Shown in pieces: positions 1 to 8,926 of a stretch of DNA of 64,000 nucleotides. The translations under genes and the position numbers were made by a program. The notes beneath the pieces were generated by a model, which was given only the letters and a program-made list of their open reading frames with translations, ran no database searches and was not told where the DNA came from. Source of the DNA: JAEUMG01 sp046349315. GTDB lineage: Bacteria > Pseudomonadota > Alphaproteobacteria > Rhizobiales > Aestuariivirgaceae. Location of the stretch: the NCBI GenBank assembly GCA_046349315.1, contig JAXMCQ010000002.1:398494-462493 (forward strand), read 5' to 3'. Every line of letters begins with the position of its first letter. Positions within the stretch are counted from its first letter, which is position 1.

Positions 1-21
1 TTTCAAAACCCCCACCCTTAA

Positions 22-43
22 TCCCTCCCCGCAAGGGGAGGGA
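22..43. repeat. GC-rich hairpin downstream of phosphoketolase gene
   Basis: Nine-base arms TCCCTCCCC / GGGGAGGGA close on a GCAA loop, just past the stop codon of the leftward phosphoketolase gene. The same hairpin type recurs at gene ends elsewhere in the window, for example near 40190 and 40300, so it is a dispersed intergenic repeat. It may also help end transcription, but no long T tract follows it. Confidence 0.6.
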
Positions 44-47
44 GAGA

Positions 48-2444
48 TTACTTTCGCTCACTGGCCGCAAGATCGCCCCAGCGCCAATCCTTGACGAACG
101 GCATGTCGTCGCCATGCTCGCGGATATAGGCCTTGTGCTCGGTGAGCTTGTCGCGCATCGCCTGCTTTACGTAAGCCGCCTTGCCGGAAAGATGCGGCAC
201 CCGGTCGATGACATCCTCGACCAGATGGAAGCGGTCGAGATCGTTGAGCACCACCATGTCGAAGGGCGTCGTCGTCGTTCCTTCCTCCTTGTAGCCGCGC
301 ACATGGATATTGTCGTGATTGTTGCGCCGGTAGGTGAGGCGATGGATCAGCCAGGGATAGCCATGCTGGGCGAAGATCACCGGCTTGTCGCGCGTGAACA
401 GCGTATCGAAATCGGCGTCCGTCAATCCATGCGGATGCTCGGTATGCGGCTGGAGCGTCATCAGGTCGACAACGTTGATGACCCGCACCTTGAGGTCGGG
501 CAGGTGAAGGCGCAGCAGATCGACGGCCGCCAATGTCTCGAGCGTCGGCACGTCGCCGGCGCAGGCCATGACCACGTCGGGCTCGCCGCCCTGGTCGTTG
601 CTCGCCCAGTCCCAGATGCCGATGCCGGCGCTGCAGTGTTTCACCGCCTGGTCCATGGTGAGCCATTGCGGCGCCGGTTGCTTGCCGGCCACGATCACAT
701 TGATGCGGTTCCAGCTCTTCAGGCAGTGATCTGTCACGTAGAGCAGGCAATTGGCATCGGGCGGCAGATAGACGCGCACGACGTCGGATTTCTTGTTGCA
801 GACGTAGTCGATGAAGCCCGGATCCTGGTGGCTGAATCCATTGTGGTCCTGCCGCCAGACATGGCTCGTGAGGAGATAGTTGAGCGATGCGATCGGTCGC
901 CGCCACGGAATCTCATTGCAGGTCTTCAGCCACTTCGCATGCTGGTTGAACATGGAGTCGATGATGTGGATGAAGGCTTCGTAGCATGAGAAGAAGCCGT
1001 GCCGGCCGGTGAGGAGATAGCCCTCGAGCCAGCCCTGGCAGGTGTGCTCAGAAAGAATTTCCACGACACGCCCGTCCGGCGCGAGGTGGTCGTCATAGGA
1101 AAGCGTCTCGGCGACCCAGGCCCGGTCTGTTACTTCGAAGACATGTGACAGGCGGTTCGAGGCGGTCTCATCCGGCCCGAAGACGCGGAAATTGCGGTCC
1201 TTGGCGCTCGCCTTCATGACATCGCGCAGATATTCGGCCATCACGCCGGTTGATTCGGCGTTGCGCGCGCCCGGCTTGTCGACCTTCACTGCATAGGGTG
1301 CGATCGCCGGCAGTTCGAGCTGGCGCAACAGCAAGCCGCCATTGGCATGCGGGTTAGCACTCATGCGGCGTTCGCCCTTTGGCGCCAATGCAGCGATCTC
1401 CGGCTTCAACGCGCCATCTGCGTCGAAGAGTTCTTCCGGCACGTAGCTCTTCATCCAGTCTTCGAGCAATTTCACATGGCCGGGCTTGGTCGCCATTTCG
1501 GCGAAAGGCACCTGGTGCGAGCGCCAATAGCCTTCGGCCTTCTTGCCGTCGACTTCCTTCGGCCCCGTCCAGCCCTTGGGCGATTTGAGCACGATCATCG
1601 GCCAGGCCGGGCGTTCAGTCTTACCGCCCTCGCGTGCCGCAGTCTGGATCGCCTGGATTTCACCGATCACCCTATCGAGCGTGCTCGCCATGAGCTGATG
1701 CATGGTGGCGGGATCATCGCCCTCGACCCAGTAAGGCTTGTATCCGTAGCCCACCATCAGGCTTTCGAGTTCCTCGCGCGGGATGCGCGCGAGGATCGTC
1801 GGATTGGCGATCTTGTAGCCATTGAGATGGAGGATCGGCAGCACCGCGCCGTCGGTCGCGGGGTTGAGGAACTTGTTCGAATGCCAGGAGGTGGCGAGCG
1901 GGCCCGTTTCCGCCTCGCCGTCGCCGACCACGCAGGCCACGATGAGATCGGGATTGTCGAACACCGCGCCGAAAGCATGCGAGAGGGCATAGCCAAGCTC
2001 GCCGCCTTCATGGATCGAGCCAGGAGTTTCCGGTGCCACATGGCTTGGAATTCCGCCCGGAAAGCTGAACTGTTTGAAGAGGCGCGCCATGCCCTGTTCG
2101 CTTTGCGAGATGCGCGAATAGGTCTCGCTGTAAGTGCCCTCGAGCCAGCAATTGGCGACCAGTCCCGGCCCGCCATGGCCCGGACCCGCCATATAGATCA
2201 TCGACAGGTCATGGGCTTTGATGATGCGGTTCAAATGCGCATAGAGGAAATTGAGCCCCGGCGTCGTCCCCCAATGGCCAAGCAATCGCGGCTTGATGTG
2301 CTTGAGCTCCAAGGGCTCCTTCAACAGAGGATTATCGAGGAGATAGATCTGCCCGACGGAGAGATAATTCGCCGCCCGCCACCAGCGATTGATGAGGTCG
2401 AGTTCCGTGTCGCTCAGCGGGCCGGAAGCGTTCTTATTTGCCAT
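48..2444 (-). CDS. xfp: D-xylulose 5-phosphate/D-fructose 6-phosphate phosphoketolase
   Basis: Thiamine diphosphate enzyme that splits xylulose 5-phosphate (or fructose 6-phosphate) with phosphate to acetyl phosphate plus glyceraldehyde 3-phosphate (or erythrose 4-phosphate) in the cytosol. The 798 residues match the usual family length of about 790-800. Visible landmarks are the N-terminal GPGHGGPG stretch (residues 87-94), the ThDP/Mg site GDGEAETGP (174-182) and NGYKIANPT after it; N-terminal, central and C-terminal XFP domains are all present. An AGGAG lies about 12 nt before the ATG. No acetate kinase or phosphotransacetylase gene is adjacent, so the fate of acetyl phosphate cannot be read from context. 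Long open frames on the opposite strand are shadows of this gene. Confidence 0.97.
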   Translation of the reverse strand: MANKNASGPLSDTELDLINRWWRAANYLSVGQIYLLDNPLLKEPLELKHIKPRLLGHWGTTPGLNFLYAHLNRIIKAHDLSMIYMAGPGHGGPGLVANCWLEGTYSETYSRISQSEQGMARLFKQFSFPGGIPSHVAPETPGSIHEGGELGYALSHAFGAVFDNPDLIVACVVGDGEAETGPLATSWHSNKFLNPATDGAVLPILHLNGYKIANPTILARIPREELESLMVGYGYKPYWVEGDDPATMHQLMASTLDRVIGEIQAIQTAAREGGKTERPAWPMIVLKSPKGWTGPKEVDGKKAEGYWRSHQVPFAEMATKPGHVKLLEDWMKSYVPEELFDADGALKPEIAALAPKGERRMSANPHANGGLLLRQLELPAIAPYAVKVDKPGARNAESTGVMAEYLRDVMKASAKDRNFRVFGPDETASNRLSHVFEVTDRAWVAETLSYDDHLAPDGRVVEILSEHTCQGWLEGYLLTGRHGFFSCYEAFIHIIDSMFNQHAKWLKTCNEIPWRRPIASLNYLLTSHVWRQDHNGFSHQDPGFIDYVCNKKSDVVRVYLPPDANCLLYVTDHCLKSWNRINVIVAGKQPAPQWLTMDQAVKHCSAGIGIWDWASNDQGGEPDVVMACAGDVPTLETLAAVDLLRLHLPDLKVRVINVVDLMTLQPHTEHPHGLTDADFDTLFTRDKPVIFAQHGYPWLIHRLTYRRNNHDNIHVRGYKEEGTTTTPFDMVVLNDLDRFHLVEDVIDRVPHLSGKAAYVKQAMRDKLTEHKAYIREHGDDMPFVKDWRWGDLAASERK

Positions 2445-2619
2445 TTCGGTGATCTTCTCCTGTTCGGGCTCGTTCTAGCCAGCTTTCACGGCAATTCCCT
2501 GACGATGGTTCGGCAAACCCGCCTTGATGCCAATCAAGCTCGAAGCCGCTTGACCCAGATCAAGGAACGGCTCTCCTTTGTGACATTACTTAAGGTTGTA
2601 AGCTAGGCGAGGACGATTG

Positions 2620-3156
2620 ATGCCCGAGCAACCGGACATTCAAAGCAGGCCGTCGGCATGGTCACGCGCCGGAATTGGATTTCTCATCGGCGTCTGCGCG
2701 ACCATTGCAACTGCGGCTATGCAGATCGCGTTGTTCGGCTATTGGTTCAGGCACCTCCCGGTTCGGCCAGACTTCACAACCAACCAGCTTAACTACCTCT
2801 CTATCGGGTTTTTCCTGTTCGTTCCGGCCTTTTCGCTCTTCATGCACTTACTCGTGTTCGCAGTGTTTTTGCCGCTCGCCTATGCAAGGCAGCGCCGCCT
2901 GCCAGGCGGTGCCATTGAGATGCGGCTGACAATTGGTATTTCGCTCCTGATCGAAGCAGTTGGCTCCGTTTTCCTGATCGGTTGGGGTGGCACGCATGTC
3001 CTTTTGGCCATCACTGCATTGCCGCTCCTTGCTGTCACCGCGTTCACCGGTTTCTTTTTCGTGCGAATGCTGAACAAATCCCTCCAGCATGACGGGGCTG
3101 ATGTGACTCCCGCGCCAATTGCGACCGCAAATAATCCCAATCCCGCCGCGAATTAG
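2620..3156 (+). CDS. Small four-helix membrane protein, unknown function
   Basis: About 178 residues with four hydrophobic segments (roughly residues 18-40, 60-85, 105-128 and 130-150), so probably an inner-membrane protein. The Pro/Asn-rich C-terminal tail looks disordered. GAGG lies 8 nt before the ATG at 2620, so this is preferred to the overlapping TTG three bases upstream. I do not recognise the family. It is divergent from the phosphoketolase gene, with about 175 bp between them that must hold both promoters, and it is followed by tRNA-Pro. Confidence 0.75.
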   Translation: MPEQPDIQSRPSAWSRAGIGFLIGVCATIATAAMQIALFGYWFRHLPVRPDFTTNQLNYLSIGFFLFVPAFSLFMHLLVFAVFLPLAYARQRRLPGGAIEMRLTIGISLLIEAVGSVFLIGWGGTHVLLAITALPLLAVTAFTGFFFVRMLNKSLQHDGADVTPAPIATANNPNPAAN

Positions 3157-3248
3157 CATCTTGCTCCACGGATGTACTTTTGGGCCGCGCCGAATGGAGC
3201 TTGACGCGAGGCCCCCGAGGCGGCAAAACCCCGGCCAATTTCCAAGAT

Positions 3249-3325
3249 CGGAGTGTAGCGCAGTCTGGTAGCGCACCTGCTTCGGGAGCAGGGGGTCGGA
3301 GGTTCGAATCCTCTCACTCCGACCA
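3249..3325 (+). tRNA. tRNA-Pro (anticodon CGG)
   Basis: A 77-nt cloverleaf with CCA encoded. The acceptor arms are CGGAGTG (3249-3255) and CACTCCG (3315-3321). The anticodon stem CCTGC/GCAGG encloses loop TTCGGGA with anticodon CGG at 3283-3285. The T arm GGAGGTTCGAATCCTC has the conserved TTCGAAT loop. The discriminator is A3322, followed by CCA 3323-3325. No second copy of its 3' end was noticed nearby, so nothing points to use as an integration site. Confidence 0.97.
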
Positions 3326-3420
3326 ATTACCCCGTTGAAATGATTGGGACGGAGCGACCCGACCCGTCGAGTTCAATCTCGGCCCAACTCGGGAAGTCGG
3401 TGTCAGATGCCAGCCAGCGA

Positions 3421-5616
3421 TCAATTGCCTCTGATCTTGCTCAGAGCGTCTTTAGCGTAAATGCCCACTATCCCTTCGTCCCCGAGCGCGATTAAAGCAG
3501 GAATCGCTGCCTTCGCTTCAGGTCCAATCTTTCCGAGGGCCTGCACGGCCTCGCTACGAATATTTTCATTCTTGAGGGCCTCAATGAGCGAAGGCACGGC
3601 ATCAGCCGCAGCCGGTCCGAACCACCCCAGACGCTTGGCTGCGATCAGCCGCGCGAACGGGTTGCCAGTGTTGAGCTCCATTTTCAAGCTGGCAACCGTG
3701 ATGGTAAGCGGGAGTGCCGCGACTCGAAGGCCATCATATAGGCGCTCTCGCACGCTTGCGTATTCGTTGTCCCAATGGAAGGGGAAAGTATAGGAGTCCG
3801 GAAAATTTTCGAGGCCTTTCTGGTCTATGCCAGGTCTGAACTTCTGCAGCATCTGCCTTGCTTCCTCTCGCCGGCCTAACTGCGCTAGCACGGAGCTGAG
3901 AGGTACAAGCAACATCCCCGCTTCCGGGTTTTGCCTGACACCTTCTTCGAAGATATCGGCCGCTTGTTTGAGATCGCCCATCGTGAAAAGCGCCGTGCCA
4001 CGGGCAAGAACGTAGTGACTGGGATAATTCGGATTGAGCCTCATGGCCGTCGCGACGAAATTCAGCGCTTCGGCCGGCTCGCCCGAGATCGTCAGGGCCC
4101 AAGCCATGGCGATATGCGCTTCCGGATCATTGGGATCCAAAGCAATTGCTCGACCGGCGTCCCGGCGTGCAGCCGTGGCAAGTCCTTGATAGACGTCTTG
4201 CAACGCCTCGGCAGTGTAAGAAAGTGGAGTCGGGTATCGCTTTGCCAGTTCTAGGTAGCCCTGGCCTTTATACCAGGGAGTCGCCGTATCCTTGGCAAAT
4301 TCCTTAAACCAGAGTGAGTCATAGGCGCGAAAATAGGCCAACGCCAAGGCGGCGTAAGCGCGCCCATATTCGGGATCGAGTTCGACGGCGCTCTTCAAGT
4401 ATTTTATGGCAGCGATGGTATCGTTTGCATTGAAGCGCAAATAGAGGCTCCATCCCTTATCAAAGGCCTCTTTGGCTTCGATGTTTTCCGTTTTGGCGCT
4501 GGCGATCTCATGCTTTTCGGTCTTGGTGAGATTGACTTTCAGTGCCTCGACGATCTTGGACAGAAAAGCATCCTGCGCGTCGAAGAGATCTGCAACATTG
4601 CCGTCAAATCTGTCGGCCCATACATGTCCGCCCGTAAGTGCATCGATGAGTTGCGCGTTAACACGGAGACGATTCCCGGCGCGTTGCACGCTTCCTTCCA
4701 GGACGTAGCGGACACCCAGTTCCTCCGCGACCTGACCGATTCTCACCGCCTTGCCTTTGTAAATGAAGGTCGAGTTCCGAGAGATGACGAAGAGTCCGGA
4801 GACCTTTGAGAGGTCGGTAATCAAGTCATCCGTCATGCCGTCCGTAAAGTTCTCCTGTCCCGCATCATTGGACATATTGGTGAACGGCAACACCGCGATA
4901 GAAGGCTTGTCAGGTAGGGGGAGCGCCATTTTTGCCGGCGAGGCCAGTTCGGCTCGTTCGCCGAAACCGCTGCCAAAGTTCATCCAAAGCGCCGCCCCTC
5001 CAACTATTAGGATCAATACCGCAGCGGCGACCACCAGCCACCGCCGCGCGGCATGATGGCTGCCTCTGGCCGAAATCGTCTTGGCCGCGACCGGACCCAC
5101 GCGATAGAGGCGAACAGGTTTTTCGATATTCTTGACTCGCCGTTCGCCCAAGAACTCGAACCCATAATCGAGCTTCTTCTCCACTTGATCGAATGCGGTT
5201 CCCGAAATCAGGACGCCTCCCGGGTCGGCCAATCCTTCAAGCCTCGCCGCGACATTCACGCCGTCGCCATAAATATCCTGGCCTTCCACGATGACGTCGC
5301 CGAGATTGATGCCGATACGCAGCACGATACGCTGCTTATCAGGCAGGTTCTGATTGGCATCGGCAAAACCTTTCTGCAATTCGACGGCGCATTGCACCGC
5401 GTCGACAGCACTGCCAAACTCCACCAGGACACCATCGCCCATCACTTTGACGACGCGGCCGTGGTGTTCGGCAACCACCGGCGCCAGCACATTTTGCCGC
5501 CGGGCCTTGAGGGAGTTTAGTGTACCAGCCTCGTCTTGCTCCATGAGGTGGGAGTATCCGACAACATCGGCGGCCAGGATCGCTGCAAGGCGGCGTTGGA
5601 TGCGGGTCTCTGTCAT
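3421..5616 (-). CDS. Class III adenylate/guanylate cyclase with TM segment, TolB-like, TPR and HEAT-like domains
   Basis: Predicted nucleotide cyclase of about 731 residues. The catalytic domain (about 1-180) carries the metal-binding Asp in LAADVVGYS and in VMGDGVLVEF, and the N/R pair in GVNVAARLEG. A hydrophobic helix near residue 195 (WLVVAAAVLILIVGG) anchors it in the membrane, followed by a TolB-like domain (SIAVLPFTNMS), TPR repeats and a short HEAT-like C-terminus. The start is placed at the internal ATG at 5616 because the paralogue at 30973-32706 begins at the equivalent residue and the two genes share non-coding sequence about 50 nt upstream; a longer frame opens at 5745. The effector and the choice of cAMP or cGMP are unknown. 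Confidence 0.88.
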   Translation of the reverse strand: MTETRIQRRLAAILAADVVGYSHLMEQDEAGTLNSLKARRQNVLAPVVAEHHGRVVKVMGDGVLVEFGSAVDAVQCAVELQKGFADANQNLPDKQRIVLRIGINLGDVIVEGQDIYGDGVNVAARLEGLADPGGVLISGTAFDQVEKKLDYGFEFLGERRVKNIEKPVRLYRVGPVAAKTISARGSHHAARRWLVVAAAVLILIVGGAALWMNFGSGFGERAELASPAKMALPLPDKPSIAVLPFTNMSNDAGQENFTDGMTDDLITDLSKVSGLFVISRNSTFIYKGKAVRIGQVAEELGVRYVLEGSVQRAGNRLRVNAQLIDALTGGHVWADRFDGNVADLFDAQDAFLSKIVEALKVNLTKTEKHEIASAKTENIEAKEAFDKGWSLYLRFNANDTIAAIKYLKSAVELDPEYGRAYAALALAYFRAYDSLWFKEFAKDTATPWYKGQGYLELAKRYPTPLSYTAEALQDVYQGLATAARRDAGRAIALDPNDPEAHIAMAWALTISGEPAEALNFVATAMRLNPNYPSHYVLARGTALFTMGDLKQAADIFEEGVRQNPEAGMLLVPLSSVLAQLGRREEARQMLQKFRPGIDQKGLENFPDSYTFPFHWDNEYASVRERLYDGLRVAALPLTITVASLKMELNTGNPFARLIAAKRLGWFGPAAADAVPSLIEALKNENIRSEAVQALGKIGPEAKAAIPALIALGDEGIVGIYAKDALSKIRGN

Positions 5617-5665
5617 GCGATGGCGGAGTTTTCCGGAAGCGGGAAGGAATGGTATTGGAACCCGT

Positions 5666-5704
5666 GCCGGGAGTCTATTCGGGCCTATTTCCGCACTGGG
5701 CAAC
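5666..5704 (-). promoter_or_regulatory. Conserved element upstream of cyclase gene, copy 1
   Basis: This stretch, starting GCCGGGAGTCTAT on the plus strand and lying 50 nt before the cyclase start at 5616, is closely matched at 32760-32799, 54 nt before the second cyclase gene. Position and conservation suggest shared promoter or leader sequence. No factor is identified. Confidence 0.45.
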
Positions 5705-5773
5705 CGAGTCTGGCCACCCATGTCCGCGAAGCGTCGAACTGACACCTGACAGCGGTCATCCCGCTCGACTTAC

Positions 5774-6301
5774 TCACGGCACGATCTCGATTGGCGTACC
5801 GTCGGGGACCGCGCGCCAGATTTCATCCATCTCCGCATCCGTTACCGCGACGCAGCCCGCCGTCCAATTCATGAAGCGGTGAAAGCCGCCGACCCAGCCA
5901 TAGCCATTCATGATGCCGTGGATCATGATGAAACTGCCGGGGCTCACGCTCCGTTCCGCCGCGCGCGCCGTGTCCGCCTCGTTTGGGTAGGAGATCCACA
6001 AGGAGAGATGCGCCGCGCTGTTGGGATTGCGGCCGCGAATGAAATACCGCCCGACCGGCGTCAGCAGATCGCCGCGCTGCGCCTTCTTGCCTGGCTCGCC
6101 CTTGCCGAGCGCCACGACATAGGTTTTGAGCGGCTTTCCGGCGCTAAAGAGCGTCATGCGCTGCTGCGATTTCTCGACAAGGATGCGATCGGCGATCACG
6201 TTTTGAGGCAGCGGCGCCGAGGGCGCGACCTTGACGCCGACCCACACCGCGCCTGCCACCAGCGCGGCCAGCATCGCAGCAATGCCGAACCGGGTTTTCA
6301 T
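5774..6301 (-). CDS. L,D-transpeptidase family (YkuD) protein, membrane-anchored
   Basis: 175 residues: an N-terminal hydrophobic segment (about 5-24) for export or anchoring, then a YkuD catalytic domain. The active-site signature is present as His128 (IMIHG) and NWTAGCV with nucleophile Cys150. Family members cross-link meso-diaminopimelate residues of peptidoglycan or attach proteins to it in the periplasm. It starts 32 bp from the divergent hydrolase gene, so the promoters must overlap. A second, unrelated-looking member of the family is at 34633-35619. Confidence 0.88.
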   Translation of the reverse strand: MKTRFGIAAMLAALVAGAVWVGVKVAPSAPLPQNVIADRILVEKSQQRMTLFSAGKPLKTYVVALGKGEPGKKAQRGDLLTPVGRYFIRGRNPNSAAHLSLWISYPNEADTARAAERSVSPGSFIMIHGIMNGYGWVGGFHRFMNWTAGCVAVTDAEMDEIWRAVPDGTPIEIVP

Positions 6302-6333
6302 TGCCGGGAGCCTATGGCGTATAATGCCTGGCC

Positions 6334-7239
6334 ATGAGCCTCACTTTCGACCGTGAATTCGACCCGCCGATCGGCGTTCCAGAGAAAATCTCCCCGCTTA
6401 TCCGGCGGGTCCTTTGCGACAATCCCGGCCCCTTCACCTTTCGCGGCACGGCGAGCTTCATCGTGGGCGAGGGCGAGGTTGCAATCATCGATCCGGGCCC
6501 CGACAGCGACGCGCATTTGGAGGCGCTCCTGGAGGCGGTTAAGGGCGAAAAAGTCAGCCATATCCTCGTCACCCATACCCATCTCGACCACTCGCCCCTC
6601 GCCAGGCGCCTCAAGACCGCGACCGGGGCTCCCATCCTCGCCTATGGGCCCCCCGAACAGCCGGCCGAAGCCGGGCAGGGATTTAGGCTCGACGCCAGCA
6701 TAGACCCCGATTTCTTAGTAGACATACCCCTGCGACATGGCGATGTCGTGGCGGGCGGGAAGTGGACGCTCGAATCCGTCTTCACCCCCGGCCACATGTC
6801 GAACCACATGAGCTATGCCCTGAAGGAGGAGCGCGCGCTGTTTTGCGGCGATCACGTCATGGCCTGGGCGACCAGTGTGATCGCGCCTCCGGACGGCAAT
6901 ATGGGGCAGTATTTCAGTTCCTTGCGCCTGCTGCTCGAGCGTGACGACGCAATCTACTACCCCGCGCATGGCCCGGCGCGGCCCGATCCCCTGCCACTGG
7001 TGCGCGCCTATCTCGTCCATCGCCGGCAGCGCGAGGAATCGATTGTCACGCGCCTGCGCCGCGGCGACCGCACGATTGCCGAAATTGTGAAGGCCAATTA
7101 CGCCGATACCGACCCCCGGCTGCATCCGGCGGCTGCCTTGTCGACGCTCGCGCATATGCAGCACCTGATCGAGCAGGGCCGCGTCTCGACATCCGGAGAG
7201 GCCACTCTCGAGGCCCAATATGCTGCCGTCGATCGCTGA
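6334..7239 (+). CDS. Metallo-beta-lactamase-fold hydrolase
   Basis: 301 residues with the metal-binding signature HTHLDH at 81-86, a later GDHVMAW (metal-bridging Asp region) and YYPAHGP, which supplies a further His. The C-terminal 70 residues look like the winged-helix extension of lactamase-like proteins of the LACTB2/RNase Z-like group. Known members hydrolyse thioesters, lactones or nucleic acids, so the substrate cannot be assigned. Divergent from the L,D-transpeptidase gene. Confidence 0.88.
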   Translation: MSLTFDREFDPPIGVPEKISPLIRRVLCDNPGPFTFRGTASFIVGEGEVAIIDPGPDSDAHLEALLEAVKGEKVSHILVTHTHLDHSPLARRLKTATGAPILAYGPPEQPAEAGQGFRLDASIDPDFLVDIPLRHGDVVAGGKWTLESVFTPGHMSNHMSYALKEERALFCGDHVMAWATSVIAPPDGNMGQYFSSLRLLLERDDAIYYPAHGPARPDPLPLVRAYLVHRRQREESIVTRLRRGDRTIAEIVKANYADTDPRLHPAAALSTLAHMQHLIEQGRVSTSGEATLEAQYAAVDR

Positions 7240-7474
7240 TGCCTGCGCCGCCGCAGATCGGGCCGATTTTCCAGATAGTGATCGAGAGTATCATTTGACG
7301 CAAAAGACGATGACAGCCATCGAGAGTTTCGTACGTGCCGCGCTGGCGAAGCAAGTAACAGCGGATTAATACGAGCCGGCTGACTGCGACATTACGGCAG
7401 TCCATATCGCCGCAATGGCGTCGGCGAATTGTCATATACTGTCAGGTAATCCTCGGACTCAGGAGGATGGCTTC

Positions 7475-8926
7475 ATGTATCACGTGCATGCCATCACGAC
7501 AATTTCCGTGCTAGGTTTCCTTCCTGGCTTGGGAAAGTTGCTGCGCGCTGCATTCAGAACCGACATCGGCAGTATCTACAAGCTCACCCAGGACGATAAG
7601 GTACGGAAAAGTCAGGCCTATCGCCTCGCAGAAAAGACCTTGAGCGAAAAGAAGACTCGCGACCACATCGCCCGCATCGTCTATCTGCCGCCACTGCATC
7701 TGTTTTGGAGTCTGCGAGGGCAGGGAAAGACCCCCGCCGAGCGGCTTCACCGCGCCTATTGTCAGGAATTGTGGAACGATCGCAATGCATGGGAACGTTG
7801 TTCCATGCTGCTCATGTACCTGGCGTGGCCTTTCGCCGTGCCGCTCGCCATGCTCTGGGCAACTAATAACAATGGCCGCATCATTGCTGCACGAACCGGT
7901 AAGTCTATTCCGCGGCAACTTGGCGAGGAATTGTCGGTTGCCGCACGCCACGGGATACTTCCGCCCTGGTATTACATCTTTGAATTGTACGACGACAGCA
8001 AGCGCGAGCACGCGGGCGAATATCTTTGCCGATACGAAACCAAAGGCGGCTTGTATCGTCTGGCAAAAGCTGGACATCGCACTGAACAGCGCTATCCGCT
8101 TCAAGACAAGGTCGAATTTGCAGCGCATTGCGCGAAGCACGGTCTTCCGGCGGTGCCGGCCTATCTGATCGCCGGTGAAGGCGAACTGCATTGGCCTGAA
8201 GGTTCAAGCGGCCATCTCCCTGAACGCGACCTCTTCTTCAAGCCGGCGCGCGGGAGGGGCGGCACCGGCGCCGAAGTCTGGCGCTATCGCGGTGATGGAA
8301 GCTATTGCCGGACGAACGGCGAAATCGCCTCGGAATCGGAACTTCAGGAAAGATTGCGCGGCAAGAACGAGACTTACATCGTCCAGCCGCGACTCACCAA
8401 CCATGCCGCGATCCTTGACCTCAGCATCGGAACCCTTGCCACAGTCCGTATGCTCACCATTCTCGATGAGTATGAAAAACCCGTCGCTACCCACGCCGTA
8501 TTCCGCATGGCGGTGGGCGATAATCTCGTCGTCGACAATTTCCACGCCGGCGGTATCGCCGCCAAAATTGACATGAAAACCGGAGTGCTGGGACGCGCAA
8601 CGGATATCGGGCTCAGGGCCGAGCGGGGCTGGTGCGACCGGCATCCCGATACGGGCGGGCAGATAGTGGGACGCTGCCTGCCGTTCTGGCGCGAAACCGT
8701 TGAGGCGGCGGAAAAGGGGCATGCCGCGTTTCCCGGTCGCGTGTTAATCGGCTGGGATATAGCGATCACCGATGACGGGCCGGTGCTGGTCGAGGGCAAT
8801 GCGGCGCCCGATGTCGATCTTATCCAGCGCCCCTATGGCGAGCCCTTAGGCAATTCGCGATTTGGAGAATTGCTCGACTATCACTTGGAGCATCCCATCA
8901 CTGCGAGGGAAATACATAGTCCTTGA
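7475..8926 (+). CDS. Sugar-transfer-associated ATP-grasp protein
   Basis: About 483 residues. The C-terminal half has ATP-grasp features: FFKPARGRGGTGAEVW as the glycine-rich nucleotide loop, YIVQPRL, and VLVEGNAAPDVDLIQ with the metal-binding Glu/Asn. This pattern resembles the sugar-transfer-associated ATP-grasp family, whose members sit among polysaccharide genes; here no such genes are adjacent. The N-terminal half has hydrophobic stretches (around residues 5-20 and 105-125) and may contact the membrane. The start is fixed by a perfect AGGAGG at 7461-7466, 8 nt before the ATG. The 3' end overlaps the convergent acyl-CoA synthetase gene by 29 nt. Confidence 0.82.
   Translation: MYHVHAITTISVLGFLPGLGKLLRAAFRTDIGSIYKLTQDDKVRKSQAYRLAEKTLSEKKTRDHIARIVYLPPLHLFWSLRGQGKTPAERLHRAYCQELWNDRNAWERCSMLLMYLAWPFAVPLAMLWATNNNGRIIAARTGKSIPRQLGEELSVAARHGILPPWYYIFELYDDSKREHAGEYLCRYETKGGLYRLAKAGHRTEQRYPLQDKVEFAAHCAKHGLPAVPAYLIAGEGELHWPEGSSGHLPERDLFFKPARGRGGTGAEVWRYRGDGSYCRTNGEIASESELQERLRGKNETYIVQPRLTNHAAILDLSIGTLATVRMLTILDEYEKPVATHAVFRMAVGDNLVVDNFHAGGIAAKIDMKTGVLGRATDIGLRAERGWCDRHPDTGGQIVGRCLPFWRETVEAAEKGHAAFPGRVLIGWDIAITDDGPVLVEGNAAPDVDLIQRPYGEPLGNSRFGELLDYHLEHPITAREIHSP

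Noticed and set aside
114..2606. Long plus-strand frames opposite the phosphoketolase gene (291 and 419 codons)
   Set aside because: They are antisense shadows in GC-rich coding DNA; the minus-strand protein is a full-length recognised family.
3249..3325. tRNA-Pro as attachment site for the integrase island
   Set aside because: The integrase is 55 kb away and no duplicate of the tRNA 3' end was noticed near it or near the adjacent cyclase.
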